This document shows, one piece after another, positions 19,381 to 28,351 of a stretch of 64,000 nt of DNA. The stretch comes from Porphyromonas asaccharolytica DSM 20707 (lineage in GTDB: Bacteria; Bacteroidota; Bacteroidia; Bacteroidales; Porphyromonadaceae). The stretch covers positions 496,001 to 560,000 of the forward strand of contig NC_015501.1 in assembly GCF_000212375.1 (NCBI RefSeq), in the 5' to 3' direction. The position numbers were made by a program, and so were the translations under genes. The notes beneath the pieces are model-generated. The model was not told the DNA's origin, searched no databases, and saw only the letters and a program-made list of their open reading frames with translations. How positions within the stretch are numbered: position 1 is the stretch's first letter; each line of letters opens with the position of its first letter.

Positions 19381-19411
19381 CAAAGTTAAGCATTAAATGT
19401 TTGCGACGCAA
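19381..19411 (-). promoter_or_regulatory. Bacteroidota promoter for gapA
   Basis: On the minus strand TTG (19411-19409) is followed after 20 bases by TAACTTTG (19388-19381). The predicted start is near 19374, giving a leader of about 80 nt. Confidence 0.78.
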
Positions 19412-19447
19412 CCCCCCTCGCCACGTATTATGCTCAGCCGTCTAACT

Positions 19448-20362
19448 TTATCTCTTAGCGATAGCTAGCTGACGACGTCTACTCCATAGCCAGACGACCC
19501 ATACAGAGAGCACGAAGGGAGCCGTCAGCGGGATCAGACCAGCGTAAAGTGCGAGCAGCTCTATGAGCACAGAGAGCACTACCGATACGACCGCATAGCG
19601 TAAGCTGCGCTCGCTAGTGCCTGCCCAATAGATGGCACAGAGCACGGCGTTGTAGCCCAGCAAGCCTTCACGCCATACAGTCTCTGGGACAAACGGTATC
19701 GCAAGCATAGGAATGAAGACTCCTAGCAAGGTGTAGAGCGCTTTGCGGCGTGACTCCCAGGCGATCGCCAGAAAGAAGAAGAGACCTGTCAAGACATTCG
19801 CTTGAAACATCACCTGCCCGACACTATCCCCAAGCGCCACACCGAGCATCCGCCACAAGGGGGCACCCTCCTCTAGCTGCGCTGCGGTGTCGAGCAGTCC
19901 CATACGCTCTGGAGCTAGCATGCTCACTAGTAGCAGCGCCCACACAGCGATGATAAAAGGAGCCGTCAACCCTGGTAGCTGAGCATGCCGACGACAGGCA
20001 CGCGCCAACCAAGTGGAGAGTGCTGCCCCAACCACCAGTAGAAGTATCGAGAGCCAACTAATCTCCCAGTAGACTCCTAGAGCGATACCCACCAAGGTGC
20101 CGTTGAAGCCGTATAGACCATCGGCTATCTCCTGCTCCGTATCTCGCCAGAGCGAGGCAGCCGATCGTGAGACCAGACAACCCAAGAGAGCTAAGAGGGC
20201 TAGCTGCCAAGAGTTGCAGAAGAGCCCCACGAGGATCAAGGCGCCTGACAATGTGCTTTGCAGGAGAAACACTTGACTGAACCCCAGTAAGAGGGTCTTT
20301 ATCTCCTGATAGATAGTCTGTATAAGACCTTTTTTGGGGGAAGCGGTAGAGCTTTTCGTCAT
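19448..20362 (-). CDS. Urea transporter (UT family)
   Basis: The 304-residue membrane protein has about ten hydrophobic segments and the duplicated UT-family pore motif: GFNGTLVGIALG at about residue 85 with LPGLTAPFIIAVW at about 128, and LGYNAVLCAIYWAG and IPLTAPFVLSVWVVW in the second half. UT proteins are passive urea channels in the inner membrane. No urease gene is in the window. It starts 9 bp after the permease gene and is the last of a four-gene run, so it is probably read from the same transcript. Confidence 0.88.
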   Translation of the reverse strand: MTKSSTASPKKGLIQTIYQEIKTLLLGFSQVFLLQSTLSGALILVGLFCNSWQLALLALLGCLVSRSAASLWRDTEQEIADGLYGFNGTLVGIALGVYWEISWLSILLLVVGAALSTWLARACRRHAQLPGLTAPFIIAVWALLLVSMLAPERMGLLDTAAQLEEGAPLWRMLGVALGDSVGQVMFQANVLTGLFFFLAIAWESRRKALYTLLGVFIPMLAIPFVPETVWREGLLGYNAVLCAIYWAGTSERSLRYAVVSVVLSVLIELLALYAGLIPLTAPFVLSVWVVWLWSRRRQLAIAKR

Positions 20363-20371
20363 AGTTAGTAG

Positions 20372-21619
20372 TTATTCGAAGCGAAGTGCCGTCGTCGGTG
20401 AGATCCGCTGGATGATACGTGCCGGGAGGAGTAGGAGAATGAGGCAGAGCAAGAGCGTCGCCACATTGACCACGATCCACGCCCCTGGACGGATACGCAT
20501 CGCAACGTGTGAGATATAGTAGATATTCGGGTCAAGCGTGAGCCACTGCCACTGATGCTGGCTCCAGATGATGATGCCTGCCAGGAGGTTGCCCCAGAGC
20601 ATACCCCAGGCGATGATGCGCAGAGCGATCGCTAGACTCATCGTCGTGAGCGAGCGGTAGGTCATGCCGAGAGCCTTGAGCAAGCCGATGGTCTGCGTCA
20701 AGTCTAGGATAATGATCAGGAGCGCGTTGATCATCGTAAAGGCTGCCACGAGCGCCATCAGCACCAGCAGTATCTGTACATTCGGTCGTAGCGAGTCGAT
20801 CCACTGATAGACTCCGCCATTGATCTGAGAGCCGGTATAGATCCCTAGCGTCTCCTTGGTAACGCCCGGCTCCGAGAGCGACTGGATCAGTTGATCTGAG
20901 AGCGTGGTCTCCATATCTAGGAGGGAGCGATCCCTGTTCTTTGCGAGGATCTCAATGCGTGTGTACTGGTCTTGTTGCCAGTCCCCCACGCGTCCCAGCA
21001 GGTCGTTGGTCACATAGGCAAGTGGCTGCGCCGTATTGGCTAGCTCCAGTATTGCTATCAGCGTAAAGGAGCGTACTGACACCTTGTCGCCTAGGAAGTA
21101 GAGTACGACCTTGTCACCGATCGTTAGTCCTAGCTTCTGCGCAGAGGTTTTAGGTAGGACGATCGGATTTGCCCCCTCCGCAAGCGTACTGTCAGACAAA
21201 TCACCCATGGCGCAGAGTGGCTCGAGGAATGTAAAGTCGTCTACTCCCGTGACGGCTACTCCTTGATAAGTACTATCTGTCTTGATCATGCCGACAGCCG
21301 TACGGACGGGGCGCACGGAGGCGATCTCTGGCATCTCGTTCATCCGCTGCGTCATCTGGGGCGTCAGGGTGATCACATTATCTAGGTCTATCGGCTGCTT
21401 GCCATACTCGCAGAGGATCACATCGCCTGTTACGAGCCGCACCGTATCACGGACACTGTACTGAAAGCCGTCCATGATCGCAATGCCTAGGAGCATGACC
21501 GCCAGGCTCAGAGCTATGGCCGGGATCGCAAAGCGCACCAAGGCGTACACCTTGCTGTGACGACGATTCTCGCGACTGTAGAGTTGGCGAGCCAGCCAGA
21601 TGGGTAGTCTTAATCTCAT
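20372..21619 (-). CDS. ABC transporter permease, LolC/E-like (FtsX domain)
   Basis: The 415-residue protein has an N-terminal membrane segment (VRFAIPAIALSLAVMLLGI), a large periplasmic domain (about residues 50-265) and three C-terminal membrane segments of FtsX type (ILLVLMALVAAFTMINALLI, ALRIIAWGMLWGNLLAGIII and IVVNVATLLLCLILLLLPA). This is the layout of lipoprotein-releasing LolC/E permeases. The matching LolD ATPase is not adjacent; the upstream gene is an ABC-F protein, which does not energise permeases. It overlaps the ABC-F gene by 4 bp. Confidence 0.85.
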   Translation of the reverse strand: MRLRLPIWLARQLYSRENRRHSKVYALVRFAIPAIALSLAVMLLGIAIMDGFQYSVRDTVRLVTGDVILCEYGKQPIDLDNVITLTPQMTQRMNEMPEIASVRPVRTAVGMIKTDSTYQGVAVTGVDDFTFLEPLCAMGDLSDSTLAEGANPIVLPKTSAQKLGLTIGDKVVLYFLGDKVSVRSFTLIAILELANTAQPLAYVTNDLLGRVGDWQQDQYTRIEILAKNRDRSLLDMETTLSDQLIQSLSEPGVTKETLGIYTGSQINGGVYQWIDSLRPNVQILLVLMALVAAFTMINALLIIILDLTQTIGLLKALGMTYRSLTTMSLAIALRIIAWGMLWGNLLAGIIIWSQHQWQWLTLDPNIYYISHVAMRIRPGAWIVVNVATLLLCLILLLLPARIIQRISPTTALRFE

Positions 21620-23517
21620 GATTCCTCTTCGATAGCGGCTAGTTCAAACCAACGCTCAGACGCCTGCTCCATCTCTTGTTGCGTCTGTGCGATCTCCTCT
21701 CCAGCCTTGAGCAGCTCTTCGTTGCTAAGGCTCCCCGAAGACATCCGCTGCTCTAGCTCCGCAATGCGTCCCTCGAGCTGTGGGATCTGCTGCTCCAGCT
21801 GCTGAAACTCTTGCTCCTCACGATAGCTGCGTCGCTTCTTTCTATTGCCTTGACGAGTCGCCTGACTAGCCGCAGGCGGTGTGCTTTTGGTCTCCCGAGG
21901 CGTAGCCTGCTCAGACGCTTGCTGCGCTTCGACCTCCTGCTGCAGACGGTACTGAGTAAAGTTGCCTGGGAAGTCTCGAATATGTCCTCCCCTCTCGAAG
22001 ACGAAGAGATGCTCCACGAGCTTGTCGAGGAAGTAGCGATCGTGCGTTACAATAATAAGGACTCCCTCGAAGGAGCTAAGGTAGCTCTCCAGTACACCCA
22101 GCGTCGTAATGTCTAGATCATTCGTCGGCTCATCGAGTATGAGCAGGTTGGGGCTAGCCATCAGCACGGTACAGAGGTAGAGTCGTCTGAGCTCGCCACC
22201 ACTGAGTAGTGACACGGGCGTGTAGATACGATCACTGGTGAAAAGAAACCTCTGTAATAGTTGTGTGGCTGAGACCGACTGTCCCGTCACAGGATCCGTA
22301 ATGTGACTAGCGATGTCGGAGATCACGTCGATCACCCGCTTGTCGGGGGCGTAGCTCGGCAACTTCTGACCGAAGTAGCCAAACTGTACCGTCTCGCCGA
22401 TAAGTACCGATCCGCTGTCTGGCTCTAGCTCGCCAATGATCATCTTGAGCAGAGTCGTCTTGCCACAACCGTTGGGGCCGACGATGCCGACACGATCTCT
22501 GCGTGAGAAGGTATAGTCAAAGTCTCGGACGAGTGGCTTCGACTCCTCAAAGCTCTTGGAGACGCCCTCCAGCTCGATCACCTGCTTACCTAGGCGAACG
22601 GACGAGTGAAGCGGCTCGATGGCCGTCTGCTCACGCAGTATCTGCCGCGCCTGAGAGAGTTCCTGAGATAGCTCTGCAAAGTGCTCCTTGCGGGCACGCT
22701 GCTTGCCACCTCGTGCTTGTGGGGTAGCACGCATCCAGACCAACTCCTGACGATAGATATTAGCCAGTCGGTCACTCGTTTGTGCCATTTGCTCTAGACG
22801 CTCCTGCCGCTTGGCGAGGAAGGTCTCATAGTTGCCCTCATAGCTATACAGCTGCTGCTGATCCATCTCCACGATACGAGTACAGATATGATCGAGGAAG
22901 TAACGGTCATGGGTCACCAGTAGGAGCGTGAGCCGTGATCGTGAGAGGTAACCCTCGAGCCACTCGATCACCTCTAGATCTAAGTGGTTCGTCGGCTCAT
23001 CGAGGATCAAGAGATCTGGCTGCTGGAGCAAGACACCGGCGAGTGCTACTCGTTTGACCTCACCGCCTGAGAGTAGCTCCATAGGACGCTCCACATCGGT
23101 GATACGTAGGGCGTGCAGTATCGCTGTCGCCTCCTGCTCATATTGCCACGCGGAGAGACGATCCATATCAGGTAGGAGTCGCTCCTGTGCCTCAGCGTCG
23201 CCTCGCTCCACAGCACTCTGCCAGGCACCCACGAGATGCGCCGTAGGGTCATGTGGCGAAAAAACCGCATCTATCACCCGTATCCCCTCGGCAAAGCGAT
23301 GCTGCTGAGACAGGTATCCGATGCGCAGGCCGTTGCGCCGAGAGATCGTCCCGCTATCTGGCTCTAGCTCGCCCATGATGATCCGCAGTAGCGAGGACTT
23401 GCCCGTTCCGTTTACCCCAACGAGTCCGACCTTGTCACCCTCTAGGAGCGAGAGCGAAATGTCTGTAAAGAGGACTCTATTGCCGAAACTTAGTGAGACA
23501 TTATTCAGCTGTAGCAT
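21616..23517 (-). CDS. ABC-F family ATPase (Uup-like)
   Basis: The 633-residue soluble protein has two ABC domains: Walker A GVNGTGKS with signature LSGGEVKR in the first half, and GPNGCGKT with LSGGELRR in the second. The inter-domain linker (WMRATPQARGGKQRARKEHF) is typical of ABC-F proteins. The last 80 residues form a coiled coil (QLEQQIPQLEGRIAELEQRM), as in Uup. ABC-F proteins act on ribosomes; this subtype has been linked to ribosome or genome maintenance. MLQLNNVSLSFGNRVLF at 23517 is chosen as start because upstream codons lie in the transglycosylase gene. It overlaps that gene's end by 17 bp and the next gene by 4 bp. Confidence 0.9.
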   Translation of the reverse strand: MLQLNNVSLSFGNRVLFTDISLSLLEGDKVGLVGVNGTGKSSLLRIIMGELEPDSGTISRRNGLRIGYLSQQHRFAEGIRVIDAVFSPHDPTAHLVGAWQSAVERGDAEAQERLLPDMDRLSAWQYEQEATAILHALRITDVERPMELLSGGEVKRVALAGVLLQQPDLLILDEPTNHLDLEVIEWLEGYLSRSRLTLLLVTHDRYFLDHICTRIVEMDQQQLYSYEGNYETFLAKRQERLEQMAQTSDRLANIYRQELVWMRATPQARGGKQRARKEHFAELSQELSQARQILREQTAIEPLHSSVRLGKQVIELEGVSKSFEESKPLVRDFDYTFSRRDRVGIVGPNGCGKTTLLKMIIGELEPDSGSVLIGETVQFGYFGQKLPSYAPDKRVIDVISDIASHITDPVTGQSVSATQLLQRFLFTSDRIYTPVSLLSGGELRRLYLCTVLMASPNLLILDEPTNDLDITTLGVLESYLSSFEGVLIIVTHDRYFLDKLVEHLFVFERGGHIRDFPGNFTQYRLQQEVEAQQASEQATPRETKSTPPAASQATRQGNRKKRRSYREEQEFQQLEQQIPQLEGRIAELEQRMSSGSLSNEELLKAGEEIAQTQQEMEQASERWFELAAIEEES

Positions 23518-24496
23518 ATTGAACTTTCTTTTTATAGGATTGCGCTCGATGGAAGACCTCCGCCACGTAGCGCACCGTATGATCGCCATTAGCACGTCCA
23601 TGCTGCACAAGTGGGTCCTGGTAGTACTTCGGTTCGTCCAGACGAGCCATATAGATCTCCACAGAGTCGTCCCAGCGATCAGGATCTAAGCCCGCGTTCT
23701 CCGCTAGTCTACGAGCATCTAGCACATGAGCATTGCCCGCATTGTACGAGGCCAGAGTAAACTTCATTCGCTGCTCGGCGTCGGTGATATGGGCGAAAGC
23801 GCGACCGAAGTCTCGTAGTGCCATACAGGCTACACGGATAGAGCTCTCGGCATGCTTGAGCTTAGCGCGACTGTAGCCATAGCGTCGTCCCGTAGCCGGC
23901 ATGATACCCATCAGTCCCGTAGCACCGCCCATACCGACGACCTCTGCACGAAAGTGCGACTCCTGATAAGCTATCGAAGCTAAGACATACCAATCCCAAC
24001 CATATCGCTCACCATACTGCTGAAAGAGATAATCCCAATCAGAGATAGCGCCCTGACGCCTTGTAGACTGTACTTGCGACTGCTCTGACGATCCCTTGGA
24101 CGTGGTAGACTTCATCGGCGTCACACACACCAGCACCTCTTCATCGTCATCATCCTCTTCGTCATAGAGTCCGAAGAGAATCAGCCGCTGTAGTTCATCG
24201 CGGGGCCATATCGAGTCATAGTCCAGTAGATACTCCAGCGCATAGAGCGTGCCGTACTGCTCCAGCTCTTCATACACCTCTCCAGCCCCCACATCCGCAA
24301 TCGGCACATCGTGCCACTCCGTCCGAGGTGCTATCTGTGTACGAGCCGTCTGAGTCTGAGGCCTTTGATGAATCACGACAAAGTAGTAGACGACGCCCAC
24401 GAGGACAGCCCCCCATAGCGACAGAGTTATGGAGCGTAGGAGCCTTCTCATACGAGTCGGATCACAACGTATCTCATTCCTTCGAGTGTGATTCAT
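23501..24496 (-). CDS. Membrane-anchored lytic transglycosylase (SLT domain)
   Basis: The 331-residue product has an N-terminal membrane anchor (SLWGAVLVGVVYYFVV). The C-terminal half is a goose-lysozyme/SLT domain: YVLASIAYQESHF with the catalytic Glu, GATGLMGIMPATG, and FTLASYNAGNAHV. It should cleave murein glycosidic bonds with anhydro-sugar formation. An acidic linker (YDEEDDDDEEVLV) separates anchor and domain. A TACCTTAG -7-like box at 24501-24508 implies a transcript start at or after 24496, so translation may start instead at MRRLLRSITLSLWG (24451). First gene of a four-gene run. Confidence 0.88.
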   Translation of the reverse strand: MNHTRRNEIRCDPTRMRRLLRSITLSLWGAVLVGVVYYFVVIHQRPQTQTARTQIAPRTEWHDVPIADVGAGEVYEELEQYGTLYALEYLLDYDSIWPRDELQRLILFGLYDEEDDDDEEVLVCVTPMKSTTSKGSSEQSQVQSTRRQGAISDWDYLFQQYGERYGWDWYVLASIAYQESHFRAEVVGMGGATGLMGIMPATGRRYGYSRAKLKHAESSIRVACMALRDFGRAFAHITDAEQRMKFTLASYNAGNAHVLDARRLAENAGLDPDRWDDSVEIYMARLDEPKYYQDPLVQHGRANGDHTVRYVAEVFHRAQSYKKKVQYATAE

Positions 24497-24510
24497 ATCG
24501 CTAAGGTACG

Positions 24511-24590
24511 AAATTAGAGATTAGAAGTTAGAGACTAGAAGTTTTTCTATCAGCACTAGCTAACAGCTAGTTTAGCTTCTTATGAGTAAG
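24511..24590 (-). repeat. CTCTAA / ACTAGC degenerate repeat upstream of transglycosylase
   Basis: On the minus strand this stretch has AACTAGCTGTTAGCTAG followed by CTCTAACTTCTAATCTC and TTTCGTACCTT. It is a short form of the composite repeat seen at 27137-27249. Confidence 0.65.
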
Positions 24591-24593
24591 AGC

Positions 24594-24627
24594 AAAGGAG
24601 ACTGCCACGTGTGTGACAGCCTCCTTT
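24594..24627 (-). terminator. Terminator of the LRR/Ig gene
   Basis: AAAGGAG (24594-24600) pairs with CTCCTTT (24621-24627), extended by CTG/CAG and CAC/GTG pairs around a short loop. It lies 30 bp after the stop of the gene at 24658. Confidence 0.65.
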
Positions 24628-24657
24628 GTTGTGTTTAGGCGTTATGTGTAACCTCCT

Positions 24658-26805
24658 TTATAGGATGTACTTCACCGTGTGGCGTACGTTGTCGACAGTC
24701 ACGATGATGAGATAGCAGCCAGGGGCTACACCCTCGATAGATAGCGTGGCGCCCTCTGTGCGAGCGATGCAGGCACCCTCCATGGTGTAGAGAGCAGCCT
24801 CCTGAGCACCATTGATGTGGAGTGTGGCAGCACCTCTTGTGATCTGGAGAGCCGGCTTGGTAACCTCTGCTACAGATGTGTCATGCTCGATTGTCGTCTT
24901 GCCTGTGGTGAGCTTGAGCTTAGGCGCGATGATGTTTGTGATCTGGCAGTGGTATACACCATTGTCGCTGTCACTATAGCTGGCGATGGTGTAGGTTGCT
25001 TCGTTTGCACCTGCGATTGCCTTGCCATCCTTGTACCACTGGTATTTATTGGGGATGAAGGATGCTGCTCCTTGCTTCCAGTTATCAGGGTCTTCGAGCG
25101 TTGCGTCTAGTGTTACGCTTTTGCCATTGCCTAGCTCCATGGTTTTATCCTCTGTGGTCGGTTTCTGTGGGGCATAGACGAGCGTCTTGTCTGCATCTGA
25201 GCCAATCTCTAGAGCACCCTGGAAGTTGCTAAAGTCCGCAAAGACGAACTTGTTACCATGGATGATGGCACTCTCGCCTGTAAAGCCTAGTAGCACACCG
25301 TAGTCAGACTTGCTAGGCTCTGGGAGGATCGGCCCTGAGAAGTTGTTGTTTGAGATGTCTACACGGACTAGCATACGCTCGGGGTTGGTAAATAGTGTAC
25401 CGATGCCTCCCGAGAACTGGTTGTCGTTGAGCTCGATCTGCACGAGGTGGTTAAAGTTATCGTACGTGAAGTATCCGGTCGGATTGCCAGACATCTTATT
25501 GTGCGAGATCCAGATACGTACTAGGTTAGAGCTGTTGGTGATCTGGCTAGAGAGCTCGCCTGTTAGCTCATTGTGCGAGAAGTCTAGATTTTGCAGCTCG
25601 GGCAGTCCATCGGTTCCTCCCTTAGTAGAGGGGAATAGGCTGGCTGGTATCTCGCCTGTGAGCTGACACTTAGCCATTCTGAGGTCCTTGAGCATGGAGA
25701 GCTTTGAGAGCCACTCTGGTATTTCACCACCTATAGGATTGTTCGTAAGGTTGATGAGCGTTAGATTCGTTAGGTTGGCTAGGCTAGCTGGCAGCGGACC
25801 CGTGAACTGACAGTCGCCAAAGGCTAGAATCGTCATCTTGGTTAGCTTACCAATGCTCTCAGGGATGACCCCGCTCATCTTAGAGCCGGTGAGAAAAAAC
25901 TGGCTCATATTGGTTAGGTCACCAATATTTGAGGGGATCTCACCCTTGATGGAGGTCATCTGGAGGGAGATAGCCTCTAGAGTGGTCAGCTGAGTCAGCG
26001 AAGCGGGGAAGTTGCCTCCGAGCTGAGGGTTCTGCTCGAAGACAAAGTGCTTGAGCTTCGTGCAGGCTGTCCAGTCTTGAGGTATATCACCTGAGAGGTC
26101 ATTCATGTGGAGGTAGAGATACTCTAGGTTTGGACACTTTGTCAAGGTCTCGGGGACACTGCCCGTGAGCTTGTTGTCCTGGAGTCCTAAGAAGTTCAAC
26201 TTAGGCATGTTCATATCACTCGGCAGAGATCCTGTCAGGGCATTGTTTGCCATAGAGAAGGACTCCATGGCTGGCAGATCTACTTTCTTGGGGAACTCTT
26301 GCGTCAGTGTGCGAGTCTCTCCGACATTCTGCAAGTCAGCGACGAAGGTCTTTAGCTTCTTCATAGTAAAGAGCTCATCGGGGAACTTGGTGATCTGATT
26401 CGAGTAGCACATGAAGGTTTCTAGCTCAGTCAGATCAGCGATAGAGGCTGGCACCTCGCCCTTAGCCCAGAGACGATCTATCTTGAGCCCCACGACGTGA
26501 CCGTTTTGGATCGTGACGCCACTCCAGGTCTCAGGATCGGCAGTTAGATCCCAGCGCTTGTAAGAAGGCTTCCAGTTAGCCCCATCGAGACTGTTGTAGA
26601 TGTCGATGAGTGCTTGCTTCTCATCGGCGGGAATGCTAGACTCACCCGTTATGGAGGCATCATCAGCTCTGAGCGCTTGTAGCTCTGGCTGATGGAGCGA
26701 CAGCTTGACCAGCTCAGCATTCTGAGCTTGCAGGCCTAGCGAGCAGAGTGCGATAGCACAGCTAGCTATACAGACCTTGCGTAATTGCGTAATTGTTTGG
26801 ATCAT
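24658..26805 (-). CDS. Plant-type LRR surface protein with Ig-like domain, probable T9SS cargo
   Basis: The 715-residue product has a signal peptide (KVCIASCAIALCSLGLQAQ). A cap region (EKQALIDIYNSLDGANWKPS) precedes about 15 repeats of the LTGSVPETLTKCPNLEYLYL type (about residues 105-515). An Ig-like domain at about 560-640 (YQWYKDGKAIAGANEATYTI, then GVYHCQITN) follows. The C-terminal beta domain (AALYTMEGACIA, then GCYLIIVTVDNVRHTVKYIL) resembles a T9SS signal. The layout matches the CDS at 3968, so the two are paralogues. A -7-like TATCTTCG lies at 26872-26879 on this strand, and a repeat array lies just upstream of it. Codon use is less biased toward C/G endings than in the 3968 gene. 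Confidence 0.86.
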   Translation of the reverse strand: MIQTITQLRKVCIASCAIALCSLGLQAQNAELVKLSLHQPELQALRADDASITGESSIPADEKQALIDIYNSLDGANWKPSYKRWDLTADPETWSGVTIQNGHVVGLKIDRLWAKGEVPASIADLTELETFMCYSNQITKFPDELFTMKKLKTFVADLQNVGETRTLTQEFPKKVDLPAMESFSMANNALTGSLPSDMNMPKLNFLGLQDNKLTGSVPETLTKCPNLEYLYLHMNDLSGDIPQDWTACTKLKHFVFEQNPQLGGNFPASLTQLTTLEAISLQMTSIKGEIPSNIGDLTNMSQFFLTGSKMSGVIPESIGKLTKMTILAFGDCQFTGPLPASLANLTNLTLINLTNNPIGGEIPEWLSKLSMLKDLRMAKCQLTGEIPASLFPSTKGGTDGLPELQNLDFSHNELTGELSSQITNSSNLVRIWISHNKMSGNPTGYFTYDNFNHLVQIELNDNQFSGGIGTLFTNPERMLVRVDISNNNFSGPILPEPSKSDYGVLLGFTGESAIIHGNKFVFADFSNFQGALEIGSDADKTLVYAPQKPTTEDKTMELGNGKSVTLDATLEDPDNWKQGAASFIPNKYQWYKDGKAIAGANEATYTIASYSDSDNGVYHCQITNIIAPKLKLTTGKTTIEHDTSVAEVTKPALQITRGAATLHINGAQEAALYTMEGACIARTEGATLSIEGVAPGCYLIIVTVDNVRHTVKYIL

Positions 26806-26931
26806 ATTGGTTTGTGTTAGTGTGGAGAATCTCTTAAAGCATCGAGGTACGCACGCATACCTACCGCAGGCGAAGATACAAAAAAGGATGTATTAACGAT
26901 CACCTCTGGTCGCCCTGGACTCGTCTAGTCA

Positions 26932-27110
26932 CTCTCCACGTGGAAAATCGAAAATCTCCACGTGGAAAATCGAAAATCTCCACGTGGAAACAGAAAATTT
27001 TCCACGTGGGGACGAAATGAAACTTCGGAGGAATCAAATGAAACTTCGGAGGAATCGTTTCGCCTCCACGTGGAAAATAAAAAATATCCACCTGGAAAAT
27101 CGAAAATCCC
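26932..27110 (+). repeat. CCACGTGG / CGGAGGAATC repeat array, copy R3
   Basis: Three successive 22-bp units beginning CTCCACGTGG open the array. Two 21-bp units with GAAACTTCGGAGGAATC follow, then CCTCCACGTGGAAAATA and a diverged CCACCTGG unit. It shares the tail CCCTACCGAGGAAAGCGAC and the following composite repeat with R4 (47513-47690). It occupies the divergent gap between the LRR/Ig gene (-) and gmd (+). Confidence 0.9.
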
Positions 27111-27136
27111 TACCGAGGAAAGCGACTGAAGGTCGG

Positions 27137-27241
27137 CTATGGGCTGTTAGCTATTGACTAGAGTCACTAGAGCTACTAGCACCACTAGAGTGACTAGTGC
27201 CTCTCTAACCTCTCATTTCTAACTTCTAATCTCTAATTTCG
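27137..27241 (+). repeat. Composite ACTAG / CTCTAA repeat ending at gmd promoter
   Basis: GGCTGTTAGCTATTGACTAG, then ACTAG-cored units, then CTCTAACCTCTCATTTCTAA runs lead directly into TTCGTACCTTTG, the gmd -7 element. This arrangement is nearly the same as at 47716-47802. Confidence 0.8.
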
Positions 27242-27249
27242 TACCTTTG
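27242..27249 (+). promoter_or_regulatory. gmd: -7 element (TACCTTTG) upstream of gmd
   Basis: TACCTTTG is a full match to TAnnTTTG. The usual TTG is absent at 19-21 bases upstream, where the CTCTAA repeat lies. Confidence 0.55.
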
Positions 27250-27274
27250 GGATTAAATCGATATCGTGACATCT

Positions 27275-28351
27275 ATGTCTAGACCTATAGCTCTCATCAC
27301 AGGCATCACGGGGCAAGACGGCTCTTACCTCGCTGAGCTGCTTCTATCCAAGGGATACGAGGTGCATGGCACACTGCGCCGCGCCTCTTACTTCAACACC
27401 GCTCGCATCGAGCATCTATACCTTGACGACTGGGTGCGTGATCAAGGGCAGAGACGCAAGATAGAGCTTCACTGGGCCGACATGACGGACAGTTCGTCGC
27501 TCATACGCATCATTCAAGAGGTGCGCCCCACGGAGATTTACAATCTAGCGGCTCAGAGCCATGTCAAGGTCTCCTTTGACGTGCCAGAGTACACAGGCGA
27601 TGTGACCGCCATCGGCACCCTCAGACTACTCGAGGCGGTACGCATCCTAGGCATGAGCCAGGCGGTACGCATCTACCAAGCCTCCACGAGTGAGCTATAT
27701 GGTCACGTGGCGGAGACTCCGCAAAATGAGCTGACGCCCTTCCGCCCCTGCTCGCCCTACGCCTGCGCTAAGCTCTACGCCTACTGGATCATTCGCAACT
27801 ACCGGGAGAGCTACGGTATGTTTGCGGTCAACGGGATCCTCTTTAACCATGAGAGTGAGCGACGGGGCGAGAACTTCGTCACCCGCAAGATCACAATGGC
27901 AGCAGCACGCATTAAGCTGGGACTGCAGGACAAGCTTTACCTGGGCAATCTCAATGCACTCCGTGACTGGGGCTATGCGCCTGACTATGTCTACTGTATG
28001 TGGCTGATGCTGCAAAACGAGAAGCCCGAGGACTTTGTCATCGCCACAGGCGAACAGCACTCGGTGCGGGAGTTTGCCACGCTTGCTTTCCACTATGTAG
28101 GCATTGACTTAGAGTGGCGAGGTGAAGGGCTTCACGAGGAGGGTGTGGATCGTGCCACGGGGCGCGTACTGGTCGCTGTGGACGAGAGCTTCTTCCGTCC
28201 CGCTGAGGTAGAGACGCTCCTAGGCGATCCAACGAAGGCACGTCAACACCTAGGGTGGAACCCACGGATGACACCTTTCGAGGAACTAGTCAAACGTATG
28301 GTCGAGAGCGATCTAGAGCTATTTGCACAAGAAGAGCGTAAGAAGCTATGA
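27275..28351 (+). CDS. gmd: GDP-mannose 4,6-dehydratase
   Basis: The roughly 358-residue SDR-family enzyme converts GDP-mannose to GDP-4-keto-6-deoxymannose, the first step to GDP-L-fucose. The NADP-binding [20 protein letters not shown] and the catalytic [12 protein letters not shown] (Tyr-x3-Lys) are intact, as is [20 protein letters not shown] at 27266 is in frame; the ATG at 27275 is preferred. It overlaps fcl by 4 bp (ATGA), so the two steps are coupled. Only 358 residues, as usual for the family. Confidence 0.95.
   Translation: MSRPIALITGITGQDGSYLAELLLSKGYEVHGTLRRASYFNTARIEHLYLDDWVRDQGQRRKIELHWADMTDSSSLIRIIQEVRPTEIYNLAAQSHVKVSFDVPEYTGDVTAIGTLRLLEAVRILGMSQAVRIYQASTSELYGHVAETPQNELTPFRPCSPYACAKLYAYWIIRNYRESYGMFAVNGILFNHESERRGENFVTRKITMAAARIKLGLQDKLYLGNLNALRDWGYAPDYVYCMWLMLQNEKPEDFVIATGEQHSVREFATLAFHYVGIDLEWRGEGLHEEGVDRATGRVLVAVDESFFRPAEVETLLGDPTKARQHLGWNPRMTPFEELVKRMVESDLELFAQEERKKL

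Noticed and set aside
26932-27110. Possible CRISPR array from 22-bp spaced repeats
   Set aside because: Units are contiguous with no unique spacers of regular length, and no cas gene is in the window.
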